Origin: JANELJ01 sp024511395
Lineage (GTDB): Bacteria > Pseudomonadota > Gammaproteobacteria > GRL18
Reading direction: 5' to 3'
NCBI GenBank assembly: GCA_963681975.1
Contig: OY820613.1
Coordinates: 1,922,001-1,986,000, forward strand
DNA length: 64,000 nt
The position numbers and the translations under genes are program-made. Shown piece after piece: positions 18,083 through 27,620 of the stretch. The notes beneath the pieces are model-generated. The model made no database searches, was not told the DNA's origin, and saw nothing but the letters and a program-made list of their open reading frames with translations. Each line of letters opens with the position of its first letter. Position 1 is the first letter of the stretch.

Positions 18083-19981
18083 TTACAACTCTTCTTCAGT
18101 CAGAGCCTTAGCATTAACTTTTATCTCTGATTCAGACCGGATCTGTAAAGTAGATAAAGCGGTTTCAAGATTACCCTTATTTTGCAGCAAAGCCTTTTTA
18201 ATGTCTTCAAAAAGCACCTTGTTATCAGTGTCACCATCCTTGACCGCATCCACTGCAACAATGGCCACATCACCATTAATCATTTTAGTACTGGCGTACT
18301 TGACATCTCTGGGCATGGTAAAAGCTTTATTCAGGATAGCCCTAGGTACATTAGCGACCTGACGATCAACATAACCTGCCGTTTCGAGTTTTAGAGAATT
18401 AGCTTGGGCAATGTCTTCCATGGTTTTATCGCTATTCAACTGCTTGATTATTTCTGCGGCCTTTTCCTGGGCTTTGGCAGAAACCTGCTGTTGCTGTAGA
18501 TGAGTTTTAATCAGTTCTTTAACTTCTTCCAACGGTTTGATATTGGCAGGAATTCGTTCAACCATTCTGATCACGACAACATGATCATCATCCAGTTCAA
18601 TCAGATCACTATTATTACCTTCTTCAAATACACTTTCGCTAAAAGCAGCATTAAGTAATTTGGGGTTGGCAAAAATACCTTCTCCACCCTGCTGACTGAT
18701 TAAATCACTTTCCTTAATTTTTAAATTAAGTTCAGCGGCTACCGGTTCAAGAGAATCGGGCTGTTCAAAAGCCAGTGTCTGCATAGTTTCGGCTTTTTCA
18801 AAATAACTGTTTTCTGCTTTTTCAAACTGCAGGTCAGCCACAATCTGATCTTTTACTTCTTCCAGTGGTTTAGATTCACCGCCCTGTACTTCACTTAACT
18901 TGATAATATGGAAACCAAAGGATGATTCTACCAGTTCACTGACTTCGCCGGGTTTAAGTGCAAACGCAGCCTTTTCAAAAGCCGGCACCATTTCTCCGGT
19001 ACCGAAAAAGCCCAGGTCACCGCCTTTATCAGCCGAACCGGGATCTTTGGAATATTGTTTGGCCATTTCAACAAAATCAGCGCCATTTTTAATTTTATCC
19101 AGAACTTCCTGTGCTTCTTTTTTTACCCGGGCTTTAGTTGCTTCATCAGCATCAGCATCAGCATCAGCATCAGTAGCTACAGTAAACAGAATATGGCTGG
19201 CTTTTCGACGTTCAGGCTGAGTATATTTAGCCAGGTTATCGTGATAGTATTTTTCTATCTGTTCTTCTGTTACTTCAACATCTTTGGCAATATCACCTCT
19301 GGATATTTCAAGATAAGCCAGTTTGATTTTCTCGGGATTTTCAAACTGCTGTTTAAAGTTCTGATAATAATTTTTTATTTCTTCATCGCTGATTTCTACA
19401 CTGTCCTTAAAAGTATCTGCCTTAAAAATCGCATAGGAAATGTCTCTTTTCTGTTTTATCAACTGAATAACCCGCTTAACTTCCTGCTCAGACACAATGG
19501 CTGACTGGTTAATACCCTGAGCAAATTGCTGCAGTAATAACTGGGTTGCCACATTGCTGCGGTAATTAGACTTGCTATACGCACCGGGCAAATAACGATT
19601 GTATAAGTCTGTTGAGAATTTGTCGTCAAGCTGGAAGGTAGGATCGTTACGAATATATTCGTCAATCTGCGCTTTGGATATGGTAAAACCTTTTTCTGTC
19701 AGATAATTGATCAGGGCTCGATTATTAATCAGTTTTTCCAGCACTAATTGCTTGATTAAACTGCTTTCTACTTTATCCTGTAATTGTTGTGATTTATTCT
19801 GAACAGCATTTTGAAACTCAGATACGGTAATTTTGTAATCACCGACATGGGCAACAGCCGGATTGGAATCAGGCGTAATATAACTATTAATGCCCCATAG
19901 TGCGAAAGGGATGGAAATCAGAATAACAATTACCCAGGCAAACCATCCTGTCGCCTTTTCTCTGATACTGTGTAATAACAT
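18083..19981 (-). CDS. ppiD: PpiD: membrane-anchored periplasmic SurA-like chaperone/peptidyl-prolyl isomerase
   Basis: 632 residues. An N-terminal anchor (WFAWVIVILISIPFALWGI) is followed by the SurA_N_3 chaperone region and a parvulin domain at about residues 260-360 (ASHILFTV ... GGDLGFFGTGEMVPAF), then a C-terminal chaperone-like region. It works at the SecYEG exit assisting outer-membrane and secreted proteins. Its position downstream of hupB is the classical gammaproteobacterial order, here with tRNA-Val and tRNA-Asp between. An acidic DADADADAD stretch inside the parvulin domain is encoded by a hexanucleotide repeat. Intact. Confidence 0.94.
   Translation of the reverse strand: MLLHSIREKATGWFAWVIVILISIPFALWGINSYITPDSNPAVAHVGDYKITVSEFQNAVQNKSQQLQDKVESSLIKQLVLEKLINNRALINYLTEKGFTISKAQIDEYIRNDPTFQLDDKFSTDLYNRYLPGAYSKSNYRSNVATQLLLQQFAQGINQSAIVSEQEVKRVIQLIKQKRDISYAIFKADTFKDSVEISDEEIKNYYQNFKQQFENPEKIKLAYLEISRGDIAKDVEVTEEQIEKYYHDNLAKYTQPERRKASHILFTVATDADADADADEATKARVKKEAQEVLDKIKNGADFVEMAKQYSKDPGSADKGGDLGFFGTGEMVPAFEKAAFALKPGEVSELVESSFGFHIIKLSEVQGGESKPLEEVKDQIVADLQFEKAENSYFEKAETMQTLAFEQPDSLEPVAAELNLKIKESDLISQQGGEGIFANPKLLNAAFSESVFEEGNNSDLIELDDDHVVVIRMVERIPANIKPLEEVKELIKTHLQQQQVSAKAQEKAAEIIKQLNSDKTMEDIAQANSLKLETAGYVDRQVANVPRAILNKAFTMPRDVKYASTKMINGDVAIVAVDAVKDGDTDNKVLFEDIKKALLQNKGNLETALSTLQIRSESEIKVNAKALTEEEL
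19145..19174. repeat. Hexanucleotide tandem repeat inside ppiD
   Basis: Four exact ATCAGC units plus a fifth ATCAGT in tandem, encoding alternating Asp-Ala on the minus strand within the parvulin domain. The unit is a multiple of three, so copy-number change would lengthen or shorten the loop without breaking the frame. Confidence 0.9.
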
Positions 19982-20025
19982 ATATTTATCTCAGTCGTGT
20001 AAATATTGGTTTCAAAAAAGTTTCA

Positions 20026-20053
20026 AAAAAAAAAGCGCGTTAAAAACGCGCTT
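20026..20053 (-). terminator. Rho-independent terminator after tRNA-Asp
   Basis: GC-rich stem AAGCGCG/CGCGCTT (20033-20053) with a run of A on the plus strand to its left, i.e. a U-run downstream on the minus-strand transcript. It would end the hupB-tRNA-Val-tRNA-Asp transcript just before ppiD. Confidence 0.85.
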
Positions 20054-20061
20054 CCTTAATA

Positions 20062-20138
20062 TGGCGGAACGGACGGGACTCGAACCCGCGACCCCCTGCG
20101 TGACAGGCAGGTATTCTAACCAGCTGAACTACCGCTCC
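20062..20138 (-). tRNA. tRNA-Asp (GTC)
   Basis: 77 nt with encoded CCA. The minus-strand sequence begins GGAGCGGTAGTTCAGCTGG, has anticodon loop CTGTCAC, and ends CCGTTCCGCCA. It is almost identical to E. coli tRNA-Asp. Confidence 0.97.
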
Positions 20139-20249
20139 TGAATTCATTCCAAAAATTTTACTCATTAAGTAAAGGGTTTCTGGTTTTCTCTATATCTCGT
20201 ATAGTTTTAGTTTCTCGTCAAGAATTTCTTTTTCTCATCGAGAGTAGTT

Positions 20250-20325
20250 GGTGGGTGATATAAGATTCGAACTTATGCCCCCCGCCTTGTAAGGGCGGTG
20301 CTCTGACCAGCTGAGCTAATCACCC
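20250..20325 (-). tRNA. tRNA-Val (TAC)
   Basis: 76 nt with encoded CCA. It begins GGGTGATTAGCTCAGCTGG, anticodon loop CTTACAA giving TAC, acceptor closing ATCACCCACCA. Lies between hupB and tRNA-Asp on the same strand. Confidence 0.96.
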
Positions 20326-20439
20326 GCAAATTATTACAGCTATTGTTTTTCTGTAGAGAAATTTTAAATACACAGAATAAAAGTTTTTATTAAGCTTTAT
20401 ATCAAGGTATTTAAAGCAATAGCCACAAAAAAATCTGGC

Positions 20440-20712
20440 TTAGTTTACCGCGTCTTTTAAAGCTTTACCAGCTTTAAATGCAGGATTTTTTGCCGCTTTA
20501 ATCTGAATAGTTTCGCCAGTACGAGGATTACGGCCTGTACGGGCCGCTCTTTCTCTAACTTCAAAAGTTCCAAAGCCAATCAAGGTGACTGGTTCATTGC
20601 TAACAAGAGAATCTGTAATAGCTTTAATGGTGGCATCTAATGCACGACCAGCAGAAGCTTTTGACAGATCAGCGTTTTCAGCAATAGCATTAATAAGTTC
20701 GGATTTGTTCAC
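20440..20712 (-). CDS. hupB: HupB: DNA-binding protein HU
   Basis: 90 residues starting at a GTG that follows AAAGGGGA. Classic HU fold: N-terminal helices (MNKSELINAIAENADLSKA), the core GFGTFEVRERAARTGRNP, and the DNA-binding arm RNPRTGETIQIKAAKNPAF with the intercalating proline. It compacts and bends chromosomal DNA. It normally follows lon directly; here an IS5-like copy separates them, so hupB must use the ~340-bp AT-rich leader at 20713-21053 for its own promoter. I see no other gene in that leader. Confidence 0.96.
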   Translation of the reverse strand: MNKSELINAIAENADLSKASAGRALDATIKAITDSLVSNEPVTLIGFGTFEVRERAARTGRNPRTGETIQIKAAKNPAFKAGKALKDAVN

Positions 20713-21053
20713 AAGTGGTCCCCTTTCTGTTTACCCACGAAATGACAGAAAGTTTTTTTACAACAAACTAAATAACAGATCTCAATAAATGAATTCCAGT
20801 AAAATGGATATGCATATAGTTATTGATATTTGTCTGATTTTTTGTTAGATAAAAACTGAACAGTCAGATTATAGATAATACGTAAAAAAATTATTATAAA
20901 TTAACTTAGACGTTGTGTTACAACGGATACCTGAATATTGAAGCAAAATTTATTGTTAAAATCCAGTTAAATTTGTAATTAATTTAAAATTTCTTGAATT
21001 AAACATAAAAGCTTTGTTCAGGCCTTGCTACATTTTGTTTTCAAAATTTAAAT

Positions 21054-22554
21054 AGTCCGACCTGAATAAATTATAGCACATTGATTTGTAAGGAAATATT
21101 GGCGAATCATGGGTGTTAAATTTGCAGGTTTTTGGTAAAATAAGCCTTATTACCTTGCAAATTTCCAGACCAGAATGAAACCAAAGAAACAGCCAAAAAT
21201 ACCTCAGGAAGACCTGTTCAGGATGCGCCTTGAAAACATGCTGGACATAAACCATGAGTTGATTAAGTTATCAAAACACATAGACCGGGAAAGTCCTGAT
21301 AAAGAATGGGGCGCTTTGTTTGTATCCACTAAAGGTGCTCCTGCCATACGCACTCGTTTGATTGCAGGATTGCATTACCTGAAACACCTGCATGATTTAT
21401 CAGATGAACAGGTAGTAAAAGGCTGGACAGAAAATCCGTACTGGCAGTATTTCTGTGGAGAAGAATACTTTCAGCATAAAATGCCTATACACCCTACGAC
21501 CATGACCAAATGGCGTAACCGGCTGGGTAAATCAGGCAGTGAAAAATTACTGATTGAAACCATTAAAGCCGGACTAAAGAGTAAAACTATCAAGCCCGGC
21601 AGTTTAAAGAAAGTCACGGTAGATACTACCGTACAGGAAAAGAACATCGCTTTTCCAACCGATTCAAAGCTCCTGAACAAAGCCAGAGAAAACCTGGTTA
21701 AACTGTCCAAAGAGCACGGTATTAAACTGCGCCAGAACTATAATCGGGTTGGGCCGCAATATGTACTAATGGCCAGAATATGCAGCACATGCAAAACAGT
21801 TTAAACGCATGAAGAAAATGAACAATAAACTGAAATCCCGTTTAGGTCGTGTTAAACGGGATATTGAACGACAACTGCCCAACTATTCTGTTGATATTCA
21901 GTCTCTGTTTGAAGTAGCTCTAAAACAGGCTCAGAAACTGATTGAGCAGGAGCAGCACAGTAAGAACAAGCTTTACAGTTTACATGCTCCTGAAGTCGAG
22001 TGTATCAGTAAAGGCAAAGTTCATAAGCCTTATGAATTTGGAGTTAAAGCCAGTATCGCGGTAACCAACAAGGAAGGCTTTGTTATTGGTGCTCAAAGCT
22101 GTCCGGGCAATCCTTATGATGGACACACTCTACTGCCACAACTGGAACAGATAAAACAGTTTACAGCCGTACAACCGGAACAGTGCTTTGTTGACCGGGG
22201 TTATCGTGGACATGAAGTAAAAGACACTAAAGTTTTTATCTCAGGTCAGAAGCGAGGCGTTACCCGAAGTATTAAAAAGGCATTAAAACGGCGCAGTGCG
22301 ATTGAGCCTGAAATCGGTCATATGAAAAACGATGGCCGTTTAGATCGCTGCTACCTCAAAGGCACAGTCGGTGATGCCATTAATGTGGTTATGGTAGCCG
22401 CTGGTCATAACTTAAGAAAGATCCTCAATAAGCTCCGGCTTTTGTGGCTCAAAATTATTTCCGGTTTGATGGGGTGTTTTATCAAACCGGGGCAATCAGC
22501 TGCTTTAAACCTGGCTTGATGTCAGGCTTAAAACGGTATTATTCAGGTTGAACT
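21054..22554 (+). mobile_element. IS5-like element copy 4 (full length, frameshifted)
   Basis: 1501 bp, one base longer than intact copies, with 4-bp duplication AAAT (21050-21053, 22555-22558). Its transposase-proximal end is the ..GGTCGGACT variant (inverse AGTCCGACCTGAATAAAT) shared with copy 5 and close to that of copy 6. Confidence 0.93.
21175..22519 (+). pseudogene. IS5-like transposase, frameshifted
   Basis: The frame is open from 21175 to about 21770, where the sequence differs from other copies just after GTACTAATGGCCAG (AATATGCAGC instead of TCGTTATGC), adding one base and ending the protein at 21804. The downstream part (from 21809) reopens in the other phase. The first Asp and the rest of the DDE triad are therefore on separate products; inactive unless it is a sequencing error. 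Confidence 0.9.
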
Positions 22555-22620
22555 AAATAATAATTTTTGAAAACAAAATGTTAGCTTCTCTTTCTCAGTA
22601 TTTTATAAATTTCAGACAAA

Positions 22621-22650
22621 AAAATACCGGAATATTAATTCCGGTATTTT
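22621..22650 (-). terminator. Rho-independent terminator after lon
   Basis: A perfect 13-bp stem (AAAATACCGGAAT and its inverse) with a 4-nt loop lies 60 bp past the lon stop, with an A-run on the plus strand before it (U-run in the lon transcript). The symmetric flanks mean it could work in both directions. Confidence 0.88.
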
Positions 22651-22712
22651 TATATTTTTCTCGTGTCTACAGGCTTCCTGATAACAGCCTGTTTTGCACC
22701 TTCAATGCCCTG

Positions 22713-25148
22713 TTAATGAGCTCGAATTGCCGCATTTTTTTTGCGGGTAGACATTGCGGTTGTTGAAGCCGCTTTTTTTCCGGAAACCGGCTCAGGCATA
22801 TGTTCAAGAGCAATCTGAAAGACCTCATCGATCCACTGAACCGGTATAATTTCCAGTTTTGATACGATGTTTTTAGGCAGTTCAACCAAATCCTTACGGT
22901 TTTCTTCCGGAATAATAACGGTCTTTATTCCACTTCTCAGAGCCGCCAAAAGCTTCTCTTTCAGACCACCAATAGGTAAGACCTCACCACGCAGTGTAAT
23001 CTCGCCTGTCATCGCAACATTGGCTTTAACCGGTATTTCGGTCAGGGCCGACACAATCGCGGTACACATGCCGATACCGGCACTGGGGCCATCCTTTGGA
23101 ATAGCGCCTTCAGGAACGTGAATATGAATATCTTTATTCTCATACACTTCATGATCAATACCCAGCATATCAGAACGACTGCGTACCACCGTCAGTGCAG
23201 CCTGAATGGACTCTTTCATCACATCACCTAACTGACCAGTAACACTGTTTTTACCTTTACCGGGCATAACCGCAGTTTCAATGGTAAGAATTTCACCGCC
23301 GACTTCAGTCCATGCAAGGCCTGTTACCTGGCCAACTTGGTTTTCCTGTTCCACACTGCCGTAGCGGAAGCATTTAACACCCAGGTATTTTTCAATATTA
23401 CGGCTGGTAACCGATACTTTTTTAACTTTCTTATCCAGCAGAATTTCCTTAACCACCTTGCGGGCAATCTTGGCAATTTCACGCTCAATACTACGTACCC
23501 CGGCTTCACGGGTGTAATAGCGGATAATATCCCTGATAGCCCCTTCACTGATGCTTAGTTCAGTTTCTTTCAAACCGTTATTTTTCATCTGCTTGGGTAT
23601 CAGATAACGTGAAACAATGTTCAGTTTTTCATCTTCCGTATAACCCGGAATACGGATCACTTCCATACGATCAAGCAGTGGCCCCGGAATATTCATACTG
23701 TTGGATGTGGCAATAAACATAACCTCGGACAGATCGTAATCCACTTCCATATAGTGGTCATTAAAGGTATTATTCTGCTTCGGATCCAGAACTTCCAGCA
23801 GTGCTGAGGATGGATCACCGCGCATATCCATAGCCATCTTGTCAATTTCATCCAGCAGGAAGAACGGATTTTTAACCCCGACCTTGGCCATATTCTGAAT
23901 GATCTTGCCCGGCATGGAACCGATATAAGTTCTTCTGTGACCACGAATTTCAGCCTCATCACGCACACCACCCAGAGACATACGGGTAAATTTACGATTA
24001 GTCGCACGAGCAATCGACTGACCCAATGAGGTTTTACCCACACCCGGAGGTCCAACCAGACACAGGATAGGTCCCTTGAGTTTTTTCATACGCTGCTGAA
24101 CTGCGAGGTATTCAAGGATACGTTCCTTGACCTTTTCCAGACCGTAATGATCTTCTTCTAAAATGGCTTCAGCCTTAGCCAGGTCATGGCGTACCTTGGA
24201 ACGTTTTTTCCAGGGCACATTAGTCAGCCATTCAAGATAATTACGCACCACAGAGGCTTCTGCGGACATAGGCGACATCATTTTGAGTTTATTCAGCTCG
24301 GCCAGGCCTTTCTTTTTAGCTTCAGCAGACAGGCCGTTATTCTTAATCTTGTTTTCCAGTTCTTCCAGTTCATTGGGTACATCATCAATATCGTTGAGTT
24401 CCTTCTGAATGGCTTTCATCTGCTCATTGAGGTAATACTCACGCTGGCTTTTTTCCATCTGCTGTTTAACACGGCCGCGTATTTGCTTTTCAACCTGCAG
24501 AATATCGATTTCTGATTCCATCTGAGCCAGCAGATGTTCCAAGCGCTCACGGACATCAGAAATTTCCAGGATAACCTGCTTTTCTTCAATTTTTAGCGGC
24601 ATGTGCGCGGCAATGGTATCCGCCAGACGACTGGGGTCTTCTATACTGGATAAAGAAGATAAAATTTCCGGCGGTACCTTGTCATTCATTTTGACATACT
24701 GATCAAACTGATTCATGACAGTGCGGGTTAACACATCGGCTTCACGTTCATCCAGCTGAATATTTTCAAATACGCTGACCTGGGCAGTGAAATAGTCATC
24801 GGCAGTAAATATATTTTCAATACGGGCACGCTCATCGCCTTCTACCAGAACTTTAACGGTTCCGTCAGGCAGTTTTAATAAACGTAAAATTGAAGCTATG
24901 GTACCGACATTATTAATATCTTCAGGCTGCGGATCATCATCTGATGCATTTTTCTGTGCAATCAGCAGAATTTTCTTATCCTCTTCCATAGCTGCTTCAA
25001 GGGCATTAATGGATTTTTCACGACCGACATACAGAGGTATGACCATATGCGGGTAAACCACCACATCGCGCAACGGCAACACAGGATAAATCTGGGTACT
25101 TTCTTCGAGTTCTGACATTTCTTCAGACATATTCTTTTCTTGCTCCAT
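22713..25148 (-). CDS. lon: Lon: ATP-dependent serine protease
   Basis: 811 residues. N-terminal LON substrate-binding domain (YPVLPLRDVVVYPHMVIPL), coiled helical region, AAA+ module with Walker A GPPGVGKTS near residue 365 and Walker B FFLLDEIDKM, and the C-terminal peptidase with Ser-Lys dyad in PKDGPSAG and LPIGGLKEK. It degrades misfolded and regulatory proteins in the cytoplasm. The first ATG (25148) has AGAGGA upstream; an ATG six codons later is an alternative. Placed after clpX as in other gammaproteobacteria, but with an IS982 between. Fully intact. Confidence 0.97.
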   Translation of the reverse strand: MEQEKNMSEEMSELEESTQIYPVLPLRDVVVYPHMVIPLYVGREKSINALEAAMEEDKKILLIAQKNASDDDPQPEDINNVGTIASILRLLKLPDGTVKVLVEGDERARIENIFTADDYFTAQVSVFENIQLDEREADVLTRTVMNQFDQYVKMNDKVPPEILSSLSSIEDPSRLADTIAAHMPLKIEEKQVILEISDVRERLEHLLAQMESEIDILQVEKQIRGRVKQQMEKSQREYYLNEQMKAIQKELNDIDDVPNELEELENKIKNNGLSAEAKKKGLAELNKLKMMSPMSAEASVVRNYLEWLTNVPWKKRSKVRHDLAKAEAILEEDHYGLEKVKERILEYLAVQQRMKKLKGPILCLVGPPGVGKTSLGQSIARATNRKFTRMSLGGVRDEAEIRGHRRTYIGSMPGKIIQNMAKVGVKNPFFLLDEIDKMAMDMRGDPSSALLEVLDPKQNNTFNDHYMEVDYDLSEVMFIATSNSMNIPGPLLDRMEVIRIPGYTEDEKLNIVSRYLIPKQMKNNGLKETELSISEGAIRDIIRYYTREAGVRSIEREIAKIARKVVKEILLDKKVKKVSVTSRNIEKYLGVKCFRYGSVEQENQVGQVTGLAWTEVGGEILTIETAVMPGKGKNSVTGQLGDVMKESIQAALTVVRSRSDMLGIDHEVYENKDIHIHVPEGAIPKDGPSAGIGMCTAIVSALTEIPVKANVAMTGEITLRGEVLPIGGLKEKLLAALRSGIKTVIIPEENRKDLVELPKNIVSKLEIIPVQWIDEVFQIALEHMPEPVSGKKAASTTAMSTRKKNAAIRAH

Positions 25149-25265
25149 TATTCAGGAGTTCCTCTTGTTTTGTGCATTTGTAAGCAGCTAATAAACGGCT
25201 CCTACAAATGTTTTGAAGGTGTTATTTAATTAACCTGAGATCTGGATAAGAACCCAGTCATTTAC

Positions 25266-26147
25266 CTAAATACAGAGAGTTTTCATATCACTCTCATCTA
25301 TTCTGATTGTCGGCTTGTCTTTTTTATGACAATAGGCAATCAGAGAACCAATAAGGTTCAACATAAAACCACTTACGCTTCTATGACGTGAATGTTCAAT
25401 CTGTGTAATATTTTTTAGCTGCTCATTAACCGTTTCAATTATAAAACGTTTTTTCAGCATAATCTTATCCCACAATGCAATGGCTCGTGGTTTCATGTTT
25501 CGTCTGACATTGGTAATAAGCCCGACATCCTGTTCAAACAGTTCATCACTTAAAAGACTGGAGACATAGCCTTTGTCACCATAAAGCTTTCCATATAAGT
25601 CTTTGGCCATTTCAGGAACCGGTTTTCTGTCATCTACATTACCGGCCGTCAATTTAGTGGCCAGTATTTCACCTTTATGATTAATGATCAGGTGAACTTT
25701 AAACCCATAGAACCACCCCATGGTCGATTTGCCTCACTGAGCAACACCATCAAAGACTTTATGCCTGGGTATGCGAATGTTTTGGCATACTTTAATGCTG
25801 CTCGCATCAACAAAGGCAATTCCGGTTGGCTTTCCTTTGCAATGAGTAAAGTAAGCGCATAATGGCACCAGTACCGATGACATCACTCACAGGAAACGGC
25901 TATAGCTCAATAAATCTGGAAACTCTTTCCTAAGATGTTGATGCACATGGCATAAATAATAACTCTTAAAATCTTTGTAATGTGACTGATGAAAGTTAAT
26001 CAGGATAGTCATCAGTTCACCGGGGCTCATTACACCTTGTCGTCTTCTCTTTTTATCACCGGATTCCAGCAGTGTTTTTTCCCATTCAGGATAAAAGAAC
26101 TGGTTGAAATCATCAATATTACAATACAATTCATCTATAGTAGTCAC
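25266..26147 (-). pseudogene. IS982 transposase pseudogene
   Basis: The N-terminal part (26147-25887) and C-terminal part (25721-25266) are in different phases and the middle is degraded. The C-terminal half shows IS982 hallmarks: GWFYGFKVHLIIN, AGNVDDRKP, GDKGYVS and the Glu in FIIETVNEQLK. Not functional. Confidence 0.88.
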
Positions 26148-26222
26148 TTGCCTGTTCCTTGTTCAAATTCATTTGATTTGGTCATTAAATGATCTGATCG
26201 AGAAACAGGCATTTAGTTCAAT

Positions 26223-27419
26223 AGTTCAACCTGAATAATACCGTTTTAAGCCTGACATCAAGCCAGGTTTAAAGCGGCTGATTGCCCCGGTTTGATAAAA
26301 GACCCCATCAAACCGGAAATAATTTTGAGCCACAAAAGCCGGAGCTTATTGAGGATCTTTCTTAAGTTATGTCCAGCGGCTACCATAACCACATTAATGG
26401 CATCACCGACTGCACCTTTGAGGTAGCAGCGATCTAAACGGCCATCGTTTTTCATATGACCAATTTCAGGCTCAATCGCACTGCGCCGTTTTAATGCCTT
26501 TTTAATACTTCGGGTAACGCCTCGCTTCTGACCTGAGATAAAAACTTTAGTGTCTTTTACTTCATGTCCACGATAACCCCGGTCAACAAAGCAGTGTTCC
26601 GGCTGTACGGCTGTAAACTGTTTTATCTGTTCCAGTTGTGGCAGTAGAGTGTGTCCATCATAAGGATTGCCCGGACAACTTTGAGCGCCAATAACAAAGC
26701 CTTCCTTGTTATATTGCGGCCCAACCCGATTATAGTTCTGGCGCAGTTTAATACCGTGCTCTTTGGACAGTTTAACCAGGTTTTCTCTGGCTTTGTTCAG
26801 GAGCTTTGAATCGGTTGGAAAAGCGATGTTCTTTTCCTGTACGGTAGTATCTACCGTGACTTTCTTTAAACTGCCAGGCTTTATGGTTTTACTCTTTAGT
26901 CCGGCTTTAATGGTTTCAATCAGTAATTTTTCACTGCCTGATTTACCCGGCCGGTTACGCCATTTGGTCATGGTCGTAGGGTGTATGGGCATCTTATGCT
27001 GAAAGTATTCTTCACCACAGAAATACTGCCAGTACGGATTTTCTGTCCAGCCTTTTACTACCTGTTCATCTGATAAATCATGCAGGTGTTTCAGGTAATG
27101 CAATCCTGCAATCAATCGAGTGCGTATGGCAGGAGCACCTTTAGTGGATACAAACAAAGCGCCCCATTCTTTATCAGGACTTTCCCAATCTATGTGTTTT
27201 GATAACTTAATCAACTCATGGTTTATGTCCAGCATGTTTTCAAGGCGCATCCTGAACAGGTCTTCCTGAGGTATTTTTGGCTGTTTCTTTGGCTTCATTC
27301 TGGTCTGGAAATTTGCAAGGTAATAAGGGTTATTTTACCAAAAACCTGCAAATTTAACACCCATAATTCGCCAATATTTCCTTATAAATCAATGTGCTAT
27401 GATTTATTCAGGTCGGACT
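26223..27419 (-). mobile_element. IS5-like element copy 5 (303-bp internal deletion)
   Basis: 1197 bp with normal ends and 4-bp duplication CAAT (26219-26222, 27420-27423), inserted near the end of the IS982. It lacks 303 bp relative to complete copies. Its right end is of the GGTCGGACT variant. Confidence 0.93.
26258..27298 (-). pseudogene. IS5-like transposase with 101-residue in-frame deletion
   Basis: 346 codons remain in frame. The break joins ..NRVGPQY directly to NKEGFVIG.., removing the insertion domain between the first and second acidic residues. All three catalytic acids are retained on paper, but loss of ~100 residues of the core makes activity unlikely. It might still bind ends and act as an inhibitor; that is speculation. 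Confidence 0.85.
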
Positions 27420-27516
27420 CAATATTTTTTAGTTCTTATCCAGAATTCAGGTTAATTATAGTGTATATATGGGTGTTATGGGAGAAAATTCAAGCTTAAT
27501 GAGTAATTTTTGGGCT

Positions 27517-27562
27517 TTAACCACTAAAAAAGGAGCGTTAACGCTCCTTTTTTAGTGGTTAA
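27517..27562. terminator. 46-bp perfect palindrome, bidirectional terminator after clpX
   Basis: Two 23-bp arms meet with no spacer at GCGTT/AACGC; each arm has a six-A or six-T tract, so either transcript gets a GC-rich hairpin followed by U-run. It lies 58 bp beyond the clpX stop and insulates clpX from the IS982/IS5 region. Confidence 0.9.
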
Positions 27563-27620
27563 CCATGTTTTAGCTATGGTCAATCTTTTATGAATAGTTT
27601 AGTAAATATTACTATTAAAA

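Larger units (their letters stand above)
21031..22580. repeat. 16-bp inverted repeat flanking an IS5-like copy (split hairpin)
   Basis: CATTTTGTTTTCAAAA at 21031-21046 is the exact inverse of TTTTGAAAACAAAATG at 22565-22580. Removing the IS5-like copy 4 and one AAAT gives a stem-loop with a ~12-nt AT-rich loop; the transposon inserted in that loop. Confidence 0.85.
25233..27452 (-). mobile_element. IS982-family element, degraded, with nested IS5-like copy
   Basis: Terminal repeats ACCTGAGATCTGGATAAGAA (left) and, inverse, ACCTGAATTCTGGATAAGAA (right) with 6-bp duplication TAATTA (25227-25232, 27453-27458). The element's own DNA is 25233-26222 plus 27424-27452; the interval 26223-27419 is IS5-like copy 5. 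It occupies the gap between lon and clpX. Confidence 0.88.
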
